Shown here one piece after another: positions 1 to 8,670 of a DNA stretch of 64,000 nt (its first letter is position 1; every line of letters starts with the position of its first letter). Source of the stretch: Variovorax boronicumulans. GTDB lineage: Bacteria; Pseudomonadota; Gammaproteobacteria; Burkholderiales; Burkholderiaceae_C. Under the pieces are notes generated by a model. It did not search any database. It was not told the DNA's origin and was given only the letters and a program-made list of their open reading frames with translations. The stretch lies in assembly GCF_019352895.1 (NCBI RefSeq), contig NZ_JAAAFX010000004.1, forward strand, positions 1,697,286-1,761,285, read 5' to 3'. The position numbers and the translations under genes are program-made.

Positions 1-293
1 AGCGCCTGGTGCCCCGCGGCCAGCACGTTCACGCACAGCACGCCGTTGGCCCTGAACGCCGGGTACACCGAAGCCGATCGGTTCAGGCACACCAGCAGCG
101 TCGGCGGCTCGTCGGTCACGCTGCACACGGCCGAGGCGGTGAAGCCGGCGCGGCCCGCCGGGCCGTCGGTGGTGATGATGTTCACCGCCGCGCCCAGGCG
201 CGCCATCGCGTTGCGGTAGTCGGCCTTGGGCAGGCCGGGCGGCAGGCCGGCGGGGTTCGGCGAAGAAGCATGGGAGGCCATGGCGTTGAGCAT
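1..293 (-). CDS. rutF: RutF, FMN reductase of the uracil pathway (partial, C-terminus off window)
   Basis: NADH:FMN reductase that supplies reduced FMN to the monooxygenase RutA. The first 97 residues are visible; the gene runs off the left edge. The stretch [20 protein letters not shown] followed by [19 protein letters not shown] is the typical start of the flavin reductase-like FMN-binding domain of RutF. The chosen ATG is at 293; a second ATG four codons in is also possible. It lies 13 bp after rutE, as the last visible gene of the rut operon. Confidence 0.85.
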   Translation of the reverse strand, partial: MLNAMASHASSPNPAGLPPGLPKADYRNAMARLGAAVNIITTDGPAGRAGFTASAVCSVTDEPPTLLVCLNRSASVYPAFRANGVLCVNVLAAGHQA

Positions 294-306
294 GGGAAGG
301 ACTCGT

Positions 307-903
307 TCAGGCCAGCATGCAGGCTTCGTCGAAGGGCAGGCGCGGCAGGCGCCCGAACACCTTCGACGCGTCGCCGTGGCCGAGGTTGATGAGGAAGTTG
401 ACGGTCCAGTCGCTGCCCTCGAAGAAGGCGGCATCGACCTTGGCCTTGTCGAAACCCGACATCGGGCCCGCGTCGAGGCCCACCGCGCGTGCGGCCAGCA
501 GCAGGTAGCCGGCCTGCAGGCTCGCGTTGCGGAAAGCCGTCTCGTGTGCGGCCTCGGGGCTGCCGGTGAACCAGCTGCGCGCATCGGCGTGCGGGAACAA
601 GGTGGGCAGCTGGTCGTAGAACCTGCGGTCCCAGGCGGCGATCACGGTGACGGGCGCGCGCAGGGTCTTGTCCAGGTTGCCCTTGGACAGCGCGGGCGCC
701 AGGCGCTGCTTGCCCTCGGGCGTGCGCACGAACACGAAGCGCGCGGGCGAACAGTTGGCCGAGGTCGGGCCCAGGCTCGCGAGCGCATAGACCTGCTGCA
801 GTTGCGCGTCGGTGACGGGTTCGTCGGTCCAGCCGTTGTGGCTGCGTGCGGCGGTGAAGAGCTGCGCGAGCGCGGCGTCGTCGAGTGTGGAAGGGGTGGT
901 CAT
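307..903 (-). CDS. rutE: RutE, malonic semialdehyde reductase
   Basis: Nitroreductase-fold flavoenzyme of 198 residues, the usual family length, expected to reduce malonic semialdehyde to 3-hydroxypropionate at the end of the Rut pathway. Visible family features are the N-terminal segment [19 protein letters not shown], then [19 protein letters not shown] (FMN-binding region), and near the end [11 protein letters not shown] and INLGHGD. The ATG was chosen because it overlaps the rutD stop as ATGA, which implies translational coupling; a longer upstream frame runs inside rutD and is not used. Confidence 0.92.
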   Translation of the reverse strand: MTTPSTLDDAALAQLFTAARSHNGWTDEPVTDAQLQQVYALASLGPTSANCSPARFVFVRTPEGKQRLAPALSKGNLDKTLRAPVTVIAAWDRRFYDQLPTLFPHADARSWFTGSPEAAHETAFRNASLQAGYLLLAARAVGLDAGPMSGFDKAKVDAAFFEGSDWTVNFLINLGHGDASKVFGRLPRLPFDEACMLA

Positions 904-1712
904 GCGGGAACGGCGGATGCGCTGACCCGCGAGAGGAAGGCCAGCAGGGTGCTGTTGAAGGCGTTGGCCTCGGTCACGCTGTGCGCGTGGCCGCCGTGCG
1001 CCATGAGGTTGAGCGTGGCGTTCGGCAATCCGTCGGCCAGGCGCTGCGAGCAGGTCCAGGGCACGAGCACGTCGTCCTTGGCGGCCGCCACCAGCGTGGG
1101 CGCGGCGATGCCGGCCAGGCGCGCATCGATGTCGAAGGCGCGCAGCGCGGCGATGCGCGCGCGCATGTTGGCCTCGCCCGGGAAATGGGCGAAGGCGTGG
1201 TCGACCTCGTCCTGCACGCGCTTCGCATGCGCGGCAGCCCACGCGGCGGGGTAGAGGAAGATCGGCTGCGCTTCCACGTAGGCACGCGGGCCGACGGCGC
1301 CCAGCAGCGCGAGCCGTGCCTCGAAGCAGCGCGCCGAATGCGGGTTGGGCCTGGACCAGGCATTGACGAGCACCAGGCTGGCCACACGCGACGGTGCATC
1401 GAGCGCGAGCTGCAACCCGACCAGGCCGCCCAGTGCATGGCCCGCGAAGTGGCATTGCGCGGTGCGGGTGGCGTCGAGGATCTCCAGCACGTCGCGCGCC
1501 ATGTCCTCGATCGCGTAGGCCGCGGGCAGGGCCGCGGGGCTGCGGCCGGTGCCGCGCTGGTCGTAGGCGATCACGCGGTGGCCGGCCGCGATCAGCGCGC
1601 CCAGCTGCGGCTGCCAGAAGCCGGCCGAGCCACCGAGGCCCGAGGACAGCAGCACCGTCGATGCCGCATCGACGGGGCCATGCACTTCGAAATGCAGCGA
1701 AGACATGCGCAT
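900..1712 (-). CDS. rutD: RutD, aminoacrylate hydrolase (alpha/beta hydrolase fold)
   Basis: Predicted to speed conversion of 3-aminoacrylate to malonic semialdehyde and ammonia. The 270-residue protein has an alpha/beta hydrolase fold with GLGGSAGFW (oxyanion region, about 25-33) and [10 protein letters not shown] (50-59). The nucleophile elbow reads GHALGG (91-96), with Ala where most hydrolases have Ser. As I recall the E. coli RutD sequence, it has the same GHALG, so this is a family trait and not damage. A C-terminal GGHAHSVT supplies the His. The start overlaps the end of rutC, and the stop overlaps rutE. Confidence 0.92.
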   Translation of the reverse strand: MRMSSLHFEVHGPVDAASTVLLSSGLGGSAGFWQPQLGALIAAGHRVIAYDQRGTGRSPAALPAAYAIEDMARDVLEILDATRTAQCHFAGHALGGLVGLQLALDAPSRVASLVLVNAWSRPNPHSARCFEARLALLGAVGPRAYVEAQPIFLYPAAWAAAHAKRVQDEVDHAFAHFPGEANMRARIAALRAFDIDARLAGIAAPTLVAAAKDDVLVPWTCSQRLADGLPNATLNLMAHGGHAHSVTEANAFNSTLLAFLSRVSASAVPA

Positions 1713-2104
1713 CAGCCCTTCTTTCCGATGTGCGCGGTCGAGGCGATCTCGACCAGCGCGTCAGGCTTCACCAGCCCGCACTGGATGCAGTAGCGCGCGG
1801 GCTTGGTGCCGGGAAAGAACGCGGCGTACACCGTGTTGATCTTCGCGTAGTCGGCCCAGTCCCTGAGCATGATCTGGTTGAAGGTCACGTCGTCCATGGT
1901 GCCGCCGGCGGCCTCGACCACGCTCTGGATGAGGGTGAGCACATGGCGCGTCTGCGCGGCCGCGTCGCCCACGTGCACCACGTTGTTGTCCTTGTCGAAG
2001 GGCAGCGTGCCCGAGACGTAGAGCACGCCGTCGGCGAGCGTGCCCGGGACGTAGGGGGCGAGCGGCACGCCGGTGCCGGGCGGGATGATGGCTTGCTTGG
2101 GCAT
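1712..2104 (-). CDS. rutC: RutC, aminoacrylate peracid reductase/deaminase (Rid family)
   Basis: RidA/YjgF-family protein of 130 residues, acting on the aminoacrylate or aminoacrylate peracid made in uracil degradation. It shows [21 protein letters not shown] at the N-terminal half and the Rid C-terminal block [19 protein letters not shown], whose Arg in ARYC binds the substrate carboxylate. It lies 21 bp after rutB and its stop overlaps the rutD start codon. Confidence 0.93.
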   Translation of the reverse strand: MPKQAIIPPGTGVPLAPYVPGTLADGVLYVSGTLPFDKDNNVVHVGDAAAQTRHVLTLIQSVVEAAGGTMDDVTFNQIMLRDWADYAKINTVYAAFFPGTKPARYCIQCGLVKPDALVEIASTAHIGKKG

Positions 2105-2125
2105 GGGGAACTCCTTGGAAGTGAA

Positions 2126-2917
2126 TCAGGCAATGGCGGCTTCGGCCGTGACGTTTCGAGGAACTGAGTGGGGCGCGAAGGTGCTGCAGAACTGGTCCAC
2201 CGTGGCGACCCAGCCGAAGAAGGTCTCGACGTTGTAGACGGCGGCTTTCTGGATGGCCGGCCCGCCGAGTTCGTGCGTGGCGTCTTCCAGCATCACGGCG
2301 AAGTACTCGAGATGGAAGGCATCGCGCAGCGTCGACTCCACACAGACGTTGGTGGCGATGCCGGTGAACACCAGGTGCCGGATGCCGCGCGCGCGCAGCG
2401 TGCTGTCGAGCGTGCTGTTGAAGAAGCCGCTGTAGCGCGTCTTGGGCACCACGATGTCGCCGGCCTGCGGCTTCATCTCTTCGATGAGTTCGTAGTCCCA
2501 GCCGCCCTTGGCGAGGAACTTGCCCTGCAGTTCGGGCTTGGCGCGCATGGTCTTGAGCGCGTTCGACTTGTGCCAGTTGGGTGAGCCGGGGCCCCCGGCT
2601 TCCACATACGACGCGTCCCAGCCGTTCTGCAGGAAGACGACCAGCATGCCGGCCGCGCGCGCGGCAGTGATGGCGCGCACGATGTTGGCGATGGTGCCCT
2701 GCGCGCCGGAGATATCGAAGCCGGCAGAGTCGACGTAGCCGCCGATCGAGGCATAGGCGTTCTGCATGTCGACGACGACGAGGGCGGTGTCGCTGGCATG
2801 CAGCGCGAGCGGCTCGGGGCGTGCGGGCAGCACCACGGGCGCGGGTGCACCGGGCAGGCGCGGGGCGCCGACGGGCGTGGTCGAGGTGAGGGTGGCGTTG
2901 CGTGCGGGTGCGGTCAT
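2126..2917 (-). CDS. rutB: RutB, ureidoacrylate amidohydrolase
   Basis: Isochorismatase-like cysteine hydrolase that converts ureidoacrylate to aminoacrylate and carbamate. In the 263-residue protein the catalytic triad can be placed at Asp50 (VVVDMQNAY), Lys159 (VPKTRYSGF) and Cys192 ([11 protein letters not shown]). The start at 2917 has AGGAG ten bases upstream; an in-frame ATG at 2986 would overlap rutA and is less likely. It lies 16 bp after rutA. Confidence 0.94.
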   Translation of the reverse strand: MTAPARNATLTSTTPVGAPRLPGAPAPVVLPARPEPLALHASDTALVVVDMQNAYASIGGYVDSAGFDISGAQGTIANIVRAITAARAAGMLVVFLQNGWDASYVEAGGPGSPNWHKSNALKTMRAKPELQGKFLAKGGWDYELIEEMKPQAGDIVVPKTRYSGFFNSTLDSTLRARGIRHLVFTGIATNVCVESTLRDAFHLEYFAVMLEDATHELGGPAIQKAAVYNVETFFGWVATVDQFCSTFAPHSVPRNVTAEAAIA

Positions 2918-2933
2918 GAGGGCGCGCTCCTGT

Positions 2934-4046
<1,113 letters not shown>

Positions 4047-4100
4047 GGAAGGACTCCTGTTGCGAGATGGCGAAGCTCCTTGCATGCGCCGTGCCAACCA

Positions 4101-4114
4101 GATAAGTCCTTATC
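4101..4114. promoter_or_regulatory. Perfect palindrome GATAAG-N2-CTTATC between rutA and the divergent gene
   Basis: GATAAGTCCTTATC has two exact 6-bp half sites. It sits 55 bp upstream of the rutA start, between that gene and the RutR-like box, where an operator would be expected. I do not recognise the regulator. Confidence 0.3.
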
Positions 4115-4146
4115 GATCAATGACTTGCAAAAAAAATCCGTTGATG

Positions 4147-4166
4147 TTTTGTCCATTTGGTCCAAA
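4147..4166. promoter_or_regulatory. RutR-like palindromic operator upstream of rutA
   Basis: TTTTGTCCATTTGGTCCAAA is an imperfect palindrome about 100 bp upstream of rutA. It resembles the E. coli RutR site (TTGACCA, two bases, TGGTCAA), with one substitution and one extra base in each half. No rutR gene is in the window, so the regulator is an inference. Confidence 0.45.
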
Positions 4167-4263
4167 GTGGAGCAGACGATCCATGCGGATTGCGGCAGCA
4201 CGGTGCGGGCCGGGCCAAAGCGGTGCAGTGCCGCGGTCACGGACGGCGCGGCAGAATCACGCC

Positions 4264-4716
4264 ATGCCCAAGACCCCACTCCGCGCCGCCGCGGCCATCG
4301 GCGGCACCGCCGACGACGTCGAAGCCGCCTTCTACGAAGCGCTGCAGCGCGGCGACATCGATGCGCTGATGGGCTGCTGGTCGGACGACGACGAGGTGTT
4401 CTGCGTGCACCCGGGCGGCCCCCGGCTGGTGGGCCCGGTCGCGATCCGCGCGGCCTTCGAGCAGATGTTCGGCCACGGCGCGATCCATGTCCGGCCGGCG
4501 CGCGTGCGCAAGGTCGAGTCGCTGGCCAGCGCGGTGCACAACGTGCTCGAACGCATCGAGGTGATCACGGCCGAGGGCCCGCAGCATGCCTTCGTGCTGG
4601 CCACCAACGTCTATCACAAGACCGCCCAGGGCTGGCGCCTGGTGGCCCACCACGCCAGCCCGGGCAGCGCGCGCGAGCCCGACGAAGACGACACCGCTCG
4701 CCAGACGCTGCACTGA
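4264..4716 (+). CDS. NTF2-like (SnoaL/DUF4440-type) protein
   Basis: A 150-residue cytoplasmic protein of the nuclear-transport-factor-2 / ketosteroid-isomerase fold. It has the typical start DDVEAAFYEALQRGDIDALM, the strand CWSDDDEVFCVHPGG and the end VYHKTAQGWRLVAHHASP. Relatives are annotated as ketosteroid isomerase homologues, but no catalytic role can be assigned. It is divergent from rutA, and the next gene starts 8 bp after its stop, so the two are probably co-transcribed. Confidence 0.8.
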   Translation: MPKTPLRAAAAIGGTADDVEAAFYEALQRGDIDALMGCWSDDDEVFCVHPGGPRLVGPVAIRAAFEQMFGHGAIHVRPARVRKVESLASAVHNVLERIEVITAEGPQHAFVLATNVYHKTAQGWRLVAHHASPGSAREPDEDDTARQTLH

Positions 4717-4724
4717 GGCCGGTC

Positions 4725-5714
4725 GTGAACGCCATGCAGACCTACCGTGCGCCGCACTGGTTGCCCGGCGGCAACCTGCAGACCATCTGGCCGGCGCTCT
4801 GGGCGCGCCGCGTGGACGGCGCGCCGCCGGTCTACCGGCGCGAGCGCTGGACCACGCCGGACGGCGATTTCGTCGACGTCGACCGCATCGACGCCGCCGA
4901 CCCGGCCGCGCCGCTGCTGGTGCTGTTCCACGGCCTCGAGGGGTCCTCCCGCAGCCACTACGCCGAGGCTTTCGCGGATTTCGCTGCCACGCGCGGCTGG
5001 GCCTTCGCGGTGCCGCACTTCCGCGGCTGCAGCGGCGAGATCAACCTGGCGCCACGCGCCTACCACTCGGGCGATTTCGAGGAGATCGGCTGGATGCTCG
5101 AGCGCTGCGCCGCGGGGCGCCCGCCCGGCGCGCCGGTGGTGGCGGCCGGCGTCTCGCTGGGCGGCAACGCGCTCTTGCGCTGGGCCGAGGAAGCCGGCGC
5201 CACGGCCCGGCACACCGTGCGCGCCGTGGCCGCGGTCTCGGCGCCGGTGGACCTGGCGGCCGGCGGCGCCGCGATCGGCCGCGGCTTCAACCGGCTGGTC
5301 TACACGCGCATGTTCCTCTCGACCATGAAGCCCAAGGCGCTGGCCAAGCTAGCCCAGCACCCGGGCCTGTTCGACCGCGACGCGCTGATGGCGGCCGGCG
5401 ACCTGCGCGGCTTCGACAACGTCTTCACCGCGCCGCTGCACGGCTTCAGGGACACCGACGACTACTGGGGCCGCGGATCGGCCAAGCCCCACCTGCACGC
5501 GATCCGCGTGCCGACGCTGGTGGTGAACGCGCTCAACGACCCTTTTGTGCCCGCGGCAAGCCTGCCCCGGCCCGACGAAGCCGGCCGCCACGTCACGCTG
5601 TGGCAACCCGCGCACGGCGGCCACGTCGGTTTCCCGCTGGGCCTGCCCCCCGGTCACGTGCGCGGCATGCCCGAGCGCGTGGGCGGCTGGCTGGCGCAGC
5701 ATCTGCCGAGCTGA
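4725..5714 (+). CDS. YheT-family alpha/beta hydrolase
   Basis: A 329-residue alpha/beta hydrolase of the YheT/AB-hydrolase-4 family, starting near YRAPHWLPGGNLQTIWPAL, a family hallmark. The triad can be read as Ser in AAGVSLGGN, Asp in NALNDPFVP and His in PAHGGHVGF. Homologues are hydrolases of short-chain esters or of unknown substrate. The GTG at 4725 has GAGG seven bases upstream and is preferred; the ATG at 4734 is an alternative. Confidence 0.85.
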   Translation: MNAMQTYRAPHWLPGGNLQTIWPALWARRVDGAPPVYRRERWTTPDGDFVDVDRIDAADPAAPLLVLFHGLEGSSRSHYAEAFADFAATRGWAFAVPHFRGCSGEINLAPRAYHSGDFEEIGWMLERCAAGRPPGAPVVAAGVSLGGNALLRWAEEAGATARHTVRAVAAVSAPVDLAAGGAAIGRGFNRLVYTRMFLSTMKPKALAKLAQHPGLFDRDALMAAGDLRGFDNVFTAPLHGFRDTDDYWGRGSAKPHLHAIRVPTLVVNALNDPFVPAASLPRPDEAGRHVTLWQPAHGGHVGFPLGLPPGHVRGMPERVGGWLAQHLPS

Positions 5715-5739
5715 ACGAGGCACGTGCCCCGTTCCTTCC

Positions 5740-5866
5740 AGGACCGCCGCCCCGGTTTTTTTCAGGGCCATCGCGGAACCGGCTTCGCCGGGCCGCAGAT
5801 GGCGCCCCCGGTAGGGGGAGGGAGAAGCGACACGAAGTGGCGCGGAGCCTGGGGGCGAGCAAAATA
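5740..5866. repeat. Possible dispersed intergenic repeat (GC-rich, single copy here)
   Basis: Non-coding block between the YheT gene and the next CDS, containing GGTAGGGGGAGGGAGAAGCG and CACGAAGTGGCGCGGAGCC. Similar purine-rich stretches recur between genes in Comamonadaceae as I remember them, but only one copy lies in this window, so the repeat nature is not shown here. Confidence 0.3.
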
Positions 5867-5871
5867 GCTCT

Positions 5872-6408
5872 ATGGATGACATCGTCAAACAGGCCCTCGC
5901 GAAGTGGCCCAACGTCCCGCACTGCCACGGCTGGCTCGGCCTCGACGCACGCGGCAACTGGTACATGCGGGACGACCGCACGCAGGCCGAAGGCCCCTTT
6001 CCCGCCGCCAAGGGCTCGCTGCTGCGACACGACAAGCTGATCGACTTCATCCAGCGCAACTACGAGGCCGATGAGGCCGGCCAGTGGTTCTTCCAGAACG
6101 GCCCGCAGCGCGTCTACGTCGAGCTCGAGGCCGCGCCCTGGATCTGGCGCATCGGCGACGACTTCTCGGTGCGCAGCCACGCCGGCACGCCCACCACGCA
6201 CGGTCAGCCATTGCTCGACGAGGACGGCAAGCTCTACCTGGCGACGCCGCTGGGGCTGGGCCTGGTGCACACGCAGGACATGGGCCTGGCGGCCGACGCC
6301 CTCGAGCAGGGCCTGTGGCCGCAGCCGGAGCCGGTGCAGGCGGACGCCCTGCCCGCCCGCTTCGGCCATGTGCTGAGCCCGGCGGAACGGCACGCCACGG
6401 CGGCCTGA
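5872..6408 (+). CDS. Conserved hypothetical protein, Trp-rich, unknown function
   Basis: A 178-residue soluble protein without signal peptide or membrane segment. I cannot name its family securely. It is rich in aromatic residues in a regular pattern (CHGWLGLDARGNWYMRDDR, GQWFFQNGPQRVYVELE, PWIWRIGDDF), which suggests a small beta-rich fold. The sequence is well formed and codon use matches its neighbours, so it is a real gene. It converges on the cytochrome gene across a terminator. Confidence 0.75.
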   Translation: MDDIVKQALAKWPNVPHCHGWLGLDARGNWYMRDDRTQAEGPFPAAKGSLLRHDKLIDFIQRNYEADEAGQWFFQNGPQRVYVELEAAPWIWRIGDDFSVRSHAGTPTTHGQPLLDEDGKLYLATPLGLGLVHTQDMGLAADALEQGLWPQPEPVQADALPARFGHVLSPAERHATAA

Positions 6409-6420
6409 ACCGCGCCCCAA

Positions 6421-6446
6421 AGAAAAAGCCGGCACGGGGCCGGCTT
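6421..6446 (-). terminator. Rho-independent terminator of the cytochrome c gene
   Basis: On the minus strand an 8-bp stem AAGCCGGC/GCCGGCTT with a 5-base loop is followed by TTTTTCT. It lies 40 bp beyond the stop of the cytochrome gene and could also act on the convergent gene. Confidence 0.75.
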
Positions 6447-6485
6447 CGTTCAGACAGGCGTCGAAGACGCCCGGGTCTTTTTCTC

Positions 6486-7115
6486 TTACTTGCTCGCGGC
6501 GGCGACCGGCGCGGAGGCCGCGCCATCGGCAGCCGGTGCGGCACCGTCCGCGGGGGCAGCGCCAGCGGCCGGACGGTCGGGCACCGCGAACTTCGCGCCG
6601 CCTGCGTTGGCCATGTAGACCACGGCACGGCCGATTTCGAGGTCCTCGAAATCGCCGCCACCTTGAGGCGGCATCGCGCCCTTGCCCTTGAGCGCGTGCT
6701 CGAGCAGCGTGGCGTAACCCTGGCCGATGCGCGGGCCCCAGGCCGCGGCGTCGTTCAGGTGGGGTGCACCCGGAATGCCGGGCGCGCCGTGGCAGGCGAT
6801 GCACTGGGCCTTGAACACGACCTCGCCGGCGGCCAGCGCGCGGTTGGCATCACGGATCTCGATCGAGCCGACCTTCTTCAGGCGGTCGGCCACTTCGCGG
6901 TCGCGCGTGTCCTGCGACACGCCGTAGAGCGACATGTTGTCGCCCTTCGCCGCACCCGAGGGCCGGTTGTCGGAGACCACATAGGACACGAGTCCGACGA
7001 TGATCGCAATGGGGGCGATGAACGAGAAAAAGACCGCCAGCAGCAGTTGTTTCGGGTTCTTGATGGGGCCGGTGTGGGCTTCTTCTGTGGCCTGGTAGTG
7101 CGGGTCTGCGCTCAT
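6486..7115 (-). CDS. Membrane-anchored cytochrome c (cytochrome c5-like)
   Basis: A 209-residue monohaem cytochrome. A single membrane anchor spans about residues 22-47, placing the domain in the periplasm. Haem attachment is C105-IA-C108-H109, and Met148 in GAMPPQGGG is the likely sixth ligand; the intervening AWGPRIGQGY and final VVYMANAGG fit class I cytochrome c5. The last 35 residues are an Ala/Pro/Asp tail with no clear role. Likely an electron carrier to a terminal oxidase. No partner gene is adjacent. Confidence 0.87.
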   Translation of the reverse strand: MSADPHYQATEEAHTGPIKNPKQLLLAVFFSFIAPIAIIVGLVSYVVSDNRPSGAAKGDNMSLYGVSQDTRDREVADRLKKVGSIEIRDANRALAAGEVVFKAQCIACHGAPGIPGAPHLNDAAAWGPRIGQGYATLLEHALKGKGAMPPQGGGDFEDLEIGRAVVYMANAGGAKFAVPDRPAAGAAPADGAAPAADGAASAPVAAASK

Positions 7116-7233
7116 GGCGTCCTCAAAATCGGGGGCTTCTCGGGGGGTCGGGCGAAATCAACCCGCGATTATAGGGAAGCCCCCAGAGATCGACGGACTG
7201 TGTTGCCCATCGTGGTGCAGGCATGGCAGGGAC

Positions 7234-7255
7234 GCGGCACCCCGGAAGGTGCCGC
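7234..7255 (-). terminator. Hairpin after the RND outer-membrane factor gene
   Basis: GCGGCACC/GGTGCCGC, 8-bp perfect stem with a 6-base loop, just beyond the stop at 7264 on the minus strand. There is no T-run, so an intrinsic terminator is only possible. Confidence 0.4.
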
Positions 7256-7263
7256 GCCACGCC

Positions 7264-8670
7264 TCATTCCTTCCAGCCGCCGCCCAGCGCCTTGTACAGC
7301 GTGACCTGGTTCTGCAGCTGCAGCAGGCGCGTCTGCACCGCGGCCTGCTGGGCGCTGAACAGCGAACGCTGCGCGTCCAGCAGGTCGAGCGAGCTCGCGA
7401 TGCCGTTGCGGTAGCGCAGGTCCGACAGCTTGAAGCGCTGGTCCTCGGCCGCGGCCTGCGCGCGCAGGGCACGCACCTGCTCGCCCAGCGTGGCGCGGCC
7501 CGCGAGCGCATCGGCCACTTCGCGGAAGGCCGACTGGATCGACTTCTCGTACTGCGCCACCGCGATCTCGCGGCCGGCGCGGGCCGAGTCGAGGCTCGCC
7601 TGGTTGCTGCCGGCGTTGAAGATCGGCAGCACCAGCTGCGGTGCGATCGAGAACGCATTCGAGCCGCTCTTGAACAGACCCGACAACTCGTTGCTGGCGG
7701 TGCCGGCGGTGGCGGTCAGCGAGATGCGCGGGAAGAAGGCCGCGCGCGCTGCACCGATGTTCGCGTTGGCCGAGCGCAGCAGCTGCTCGGCCTGGCGGAT
7801 GTCCGGACGCTCGATCAGCAGATCGGAGGGCAGGCCCACCGGCAGCTCGGGCATGGCCTGGATGGCCTCGAGCCGCCCCAGTCCGTTGACCGTCGGAAGG
7901 GCCGCGGGCGGCACCGGCGCGCCAAGCAGCAGCGCCAGCGCGTTCTCGTCCTGCAAGCGCTGACGCTGCTGCTGGGCGTAGGCCGCGCGGGCGGTTTCGG
8001 CGGCTGAATTGGCGGCCTGGAAATCGAGCTCCGAGGAAACGCCGTTGTCGAAGCGCAGCTTGGTGAGCCGCACCGACTCGTCGCGCGTGACCAGGGTCTG
8101 GCGCGTGAGTTCGAGCAGTTCGTCGTCGGCCAGCAGCGTGTACCAGCCGGCCGCCACGGCGCCGATCAGGCTGATCTGCGCGGCCTTGCGGGCCTCTTCG
8201 GTGGCCAGGTACTGCGCGAGCGCGGCTTCCTTCAGGCTGCCGAGGCGATTGAAGAAGTCGATTTCCCAGGACGAAACGCCCAGGCCGACCTGGAAGCTGT
8301 TGCCCAGACGACCATCGATCACCGAAGGCTGCCGCGTGGCCGAGAAGATGCCGTTGATCGCCGGGTACTGTGCGGCACGGCTGATCTGGAACTGCGCGCG
8401 CGCCTGCTCGATGTTGAGCACCGACACCCGCAGGTCGCGGTTGTTGGCCAGCGCGGTGCGGACCAGGTCCTGAAGCCGCGCATCGGTGAAGTAGTCCTGC
8501 CAGGCGAGCGTCGCCGCCGCCGCGCCGGCGGGTTGCGCCGGATCGCCCGGGAAGGTGGTGGGCACGGGCGCCGCGGGGCGCTCGTAGGTCGGGATCAGCG
8601 AGCAGCCGGCCAGGAAGGCGCTGGCGGCCAGCGCGCCGAGCGTGTGGCGTGAAATCATTCGCTTAGTCAT
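7264..8670 (-). CDS. RND efflux outer-membrane factor (NodT/OprM-type lipoprotein)
   Basis: Outer-membrane channel of a tripartite drug pump. The 468-residue protein begins with a lipoprotein signal whose lipobox FLAGC puts the lipidated Cys at residue 23, and carries two OEP repeats: one with LRVSVLNIEQARAQFQISRA and SWEIDFFNRLGSLK, the second with RPDIRQAEQLLRSANANIGAARAA near the middle. The ATG is at 8670 inside ATGACTAA, overlapping the pump stop by 8 bp. It is the third gene of the MFP-RND-OMF operon and matches OprM/TtgC/AdeK-type proteins. Confidence 0.92.
   Translation of the reverse strand: MTKRMISRHTLGALAASAFLAGCSLIPTYERPAAPVPTTFPGDPAQPAGAAAATLAWQDYFTDARLQDLVRTALANNRDLRVSVLNIEQARAQFQISRAAQYPAINGIFSATRQPSVIDGRLGNSFQVGLGVSSWEIDFFNRLGSLKEAALAQYLATEEARKAAQISLIGAVAAGWYTLLADDELLELTRQTLVTRDESVRLTKLRFDNGVSSELDFQAANSAAETARAAYAQQQRQRLQDENALALLLGAPVPPAALPTVNGLGRLEAIQAMPELPVGLPSDLLIERPDIRQAEQLLRSANANIGAARAAFFPRISLTATAGTASNELSGLFKSGSNAFSIAPQLVLPIFNAGSNQASLDSARAGREIAVAQYEKSIQSAFREVADALAGRATLGEQVRALRAQAAAEDQRFKLSDLRYRNGIASSLDLLDAQRSLFSAQQAAVQTRLLQLQNQVTLYKALGGGWKE

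Noticed and set aside
900..1712. RutD nucleophile Ala instead of Ser taken as an inactivating mutation
   Set aside because: RutD of E. coli, as I recall it, has the same GHALG motif; the family works without the usual nucleophile.
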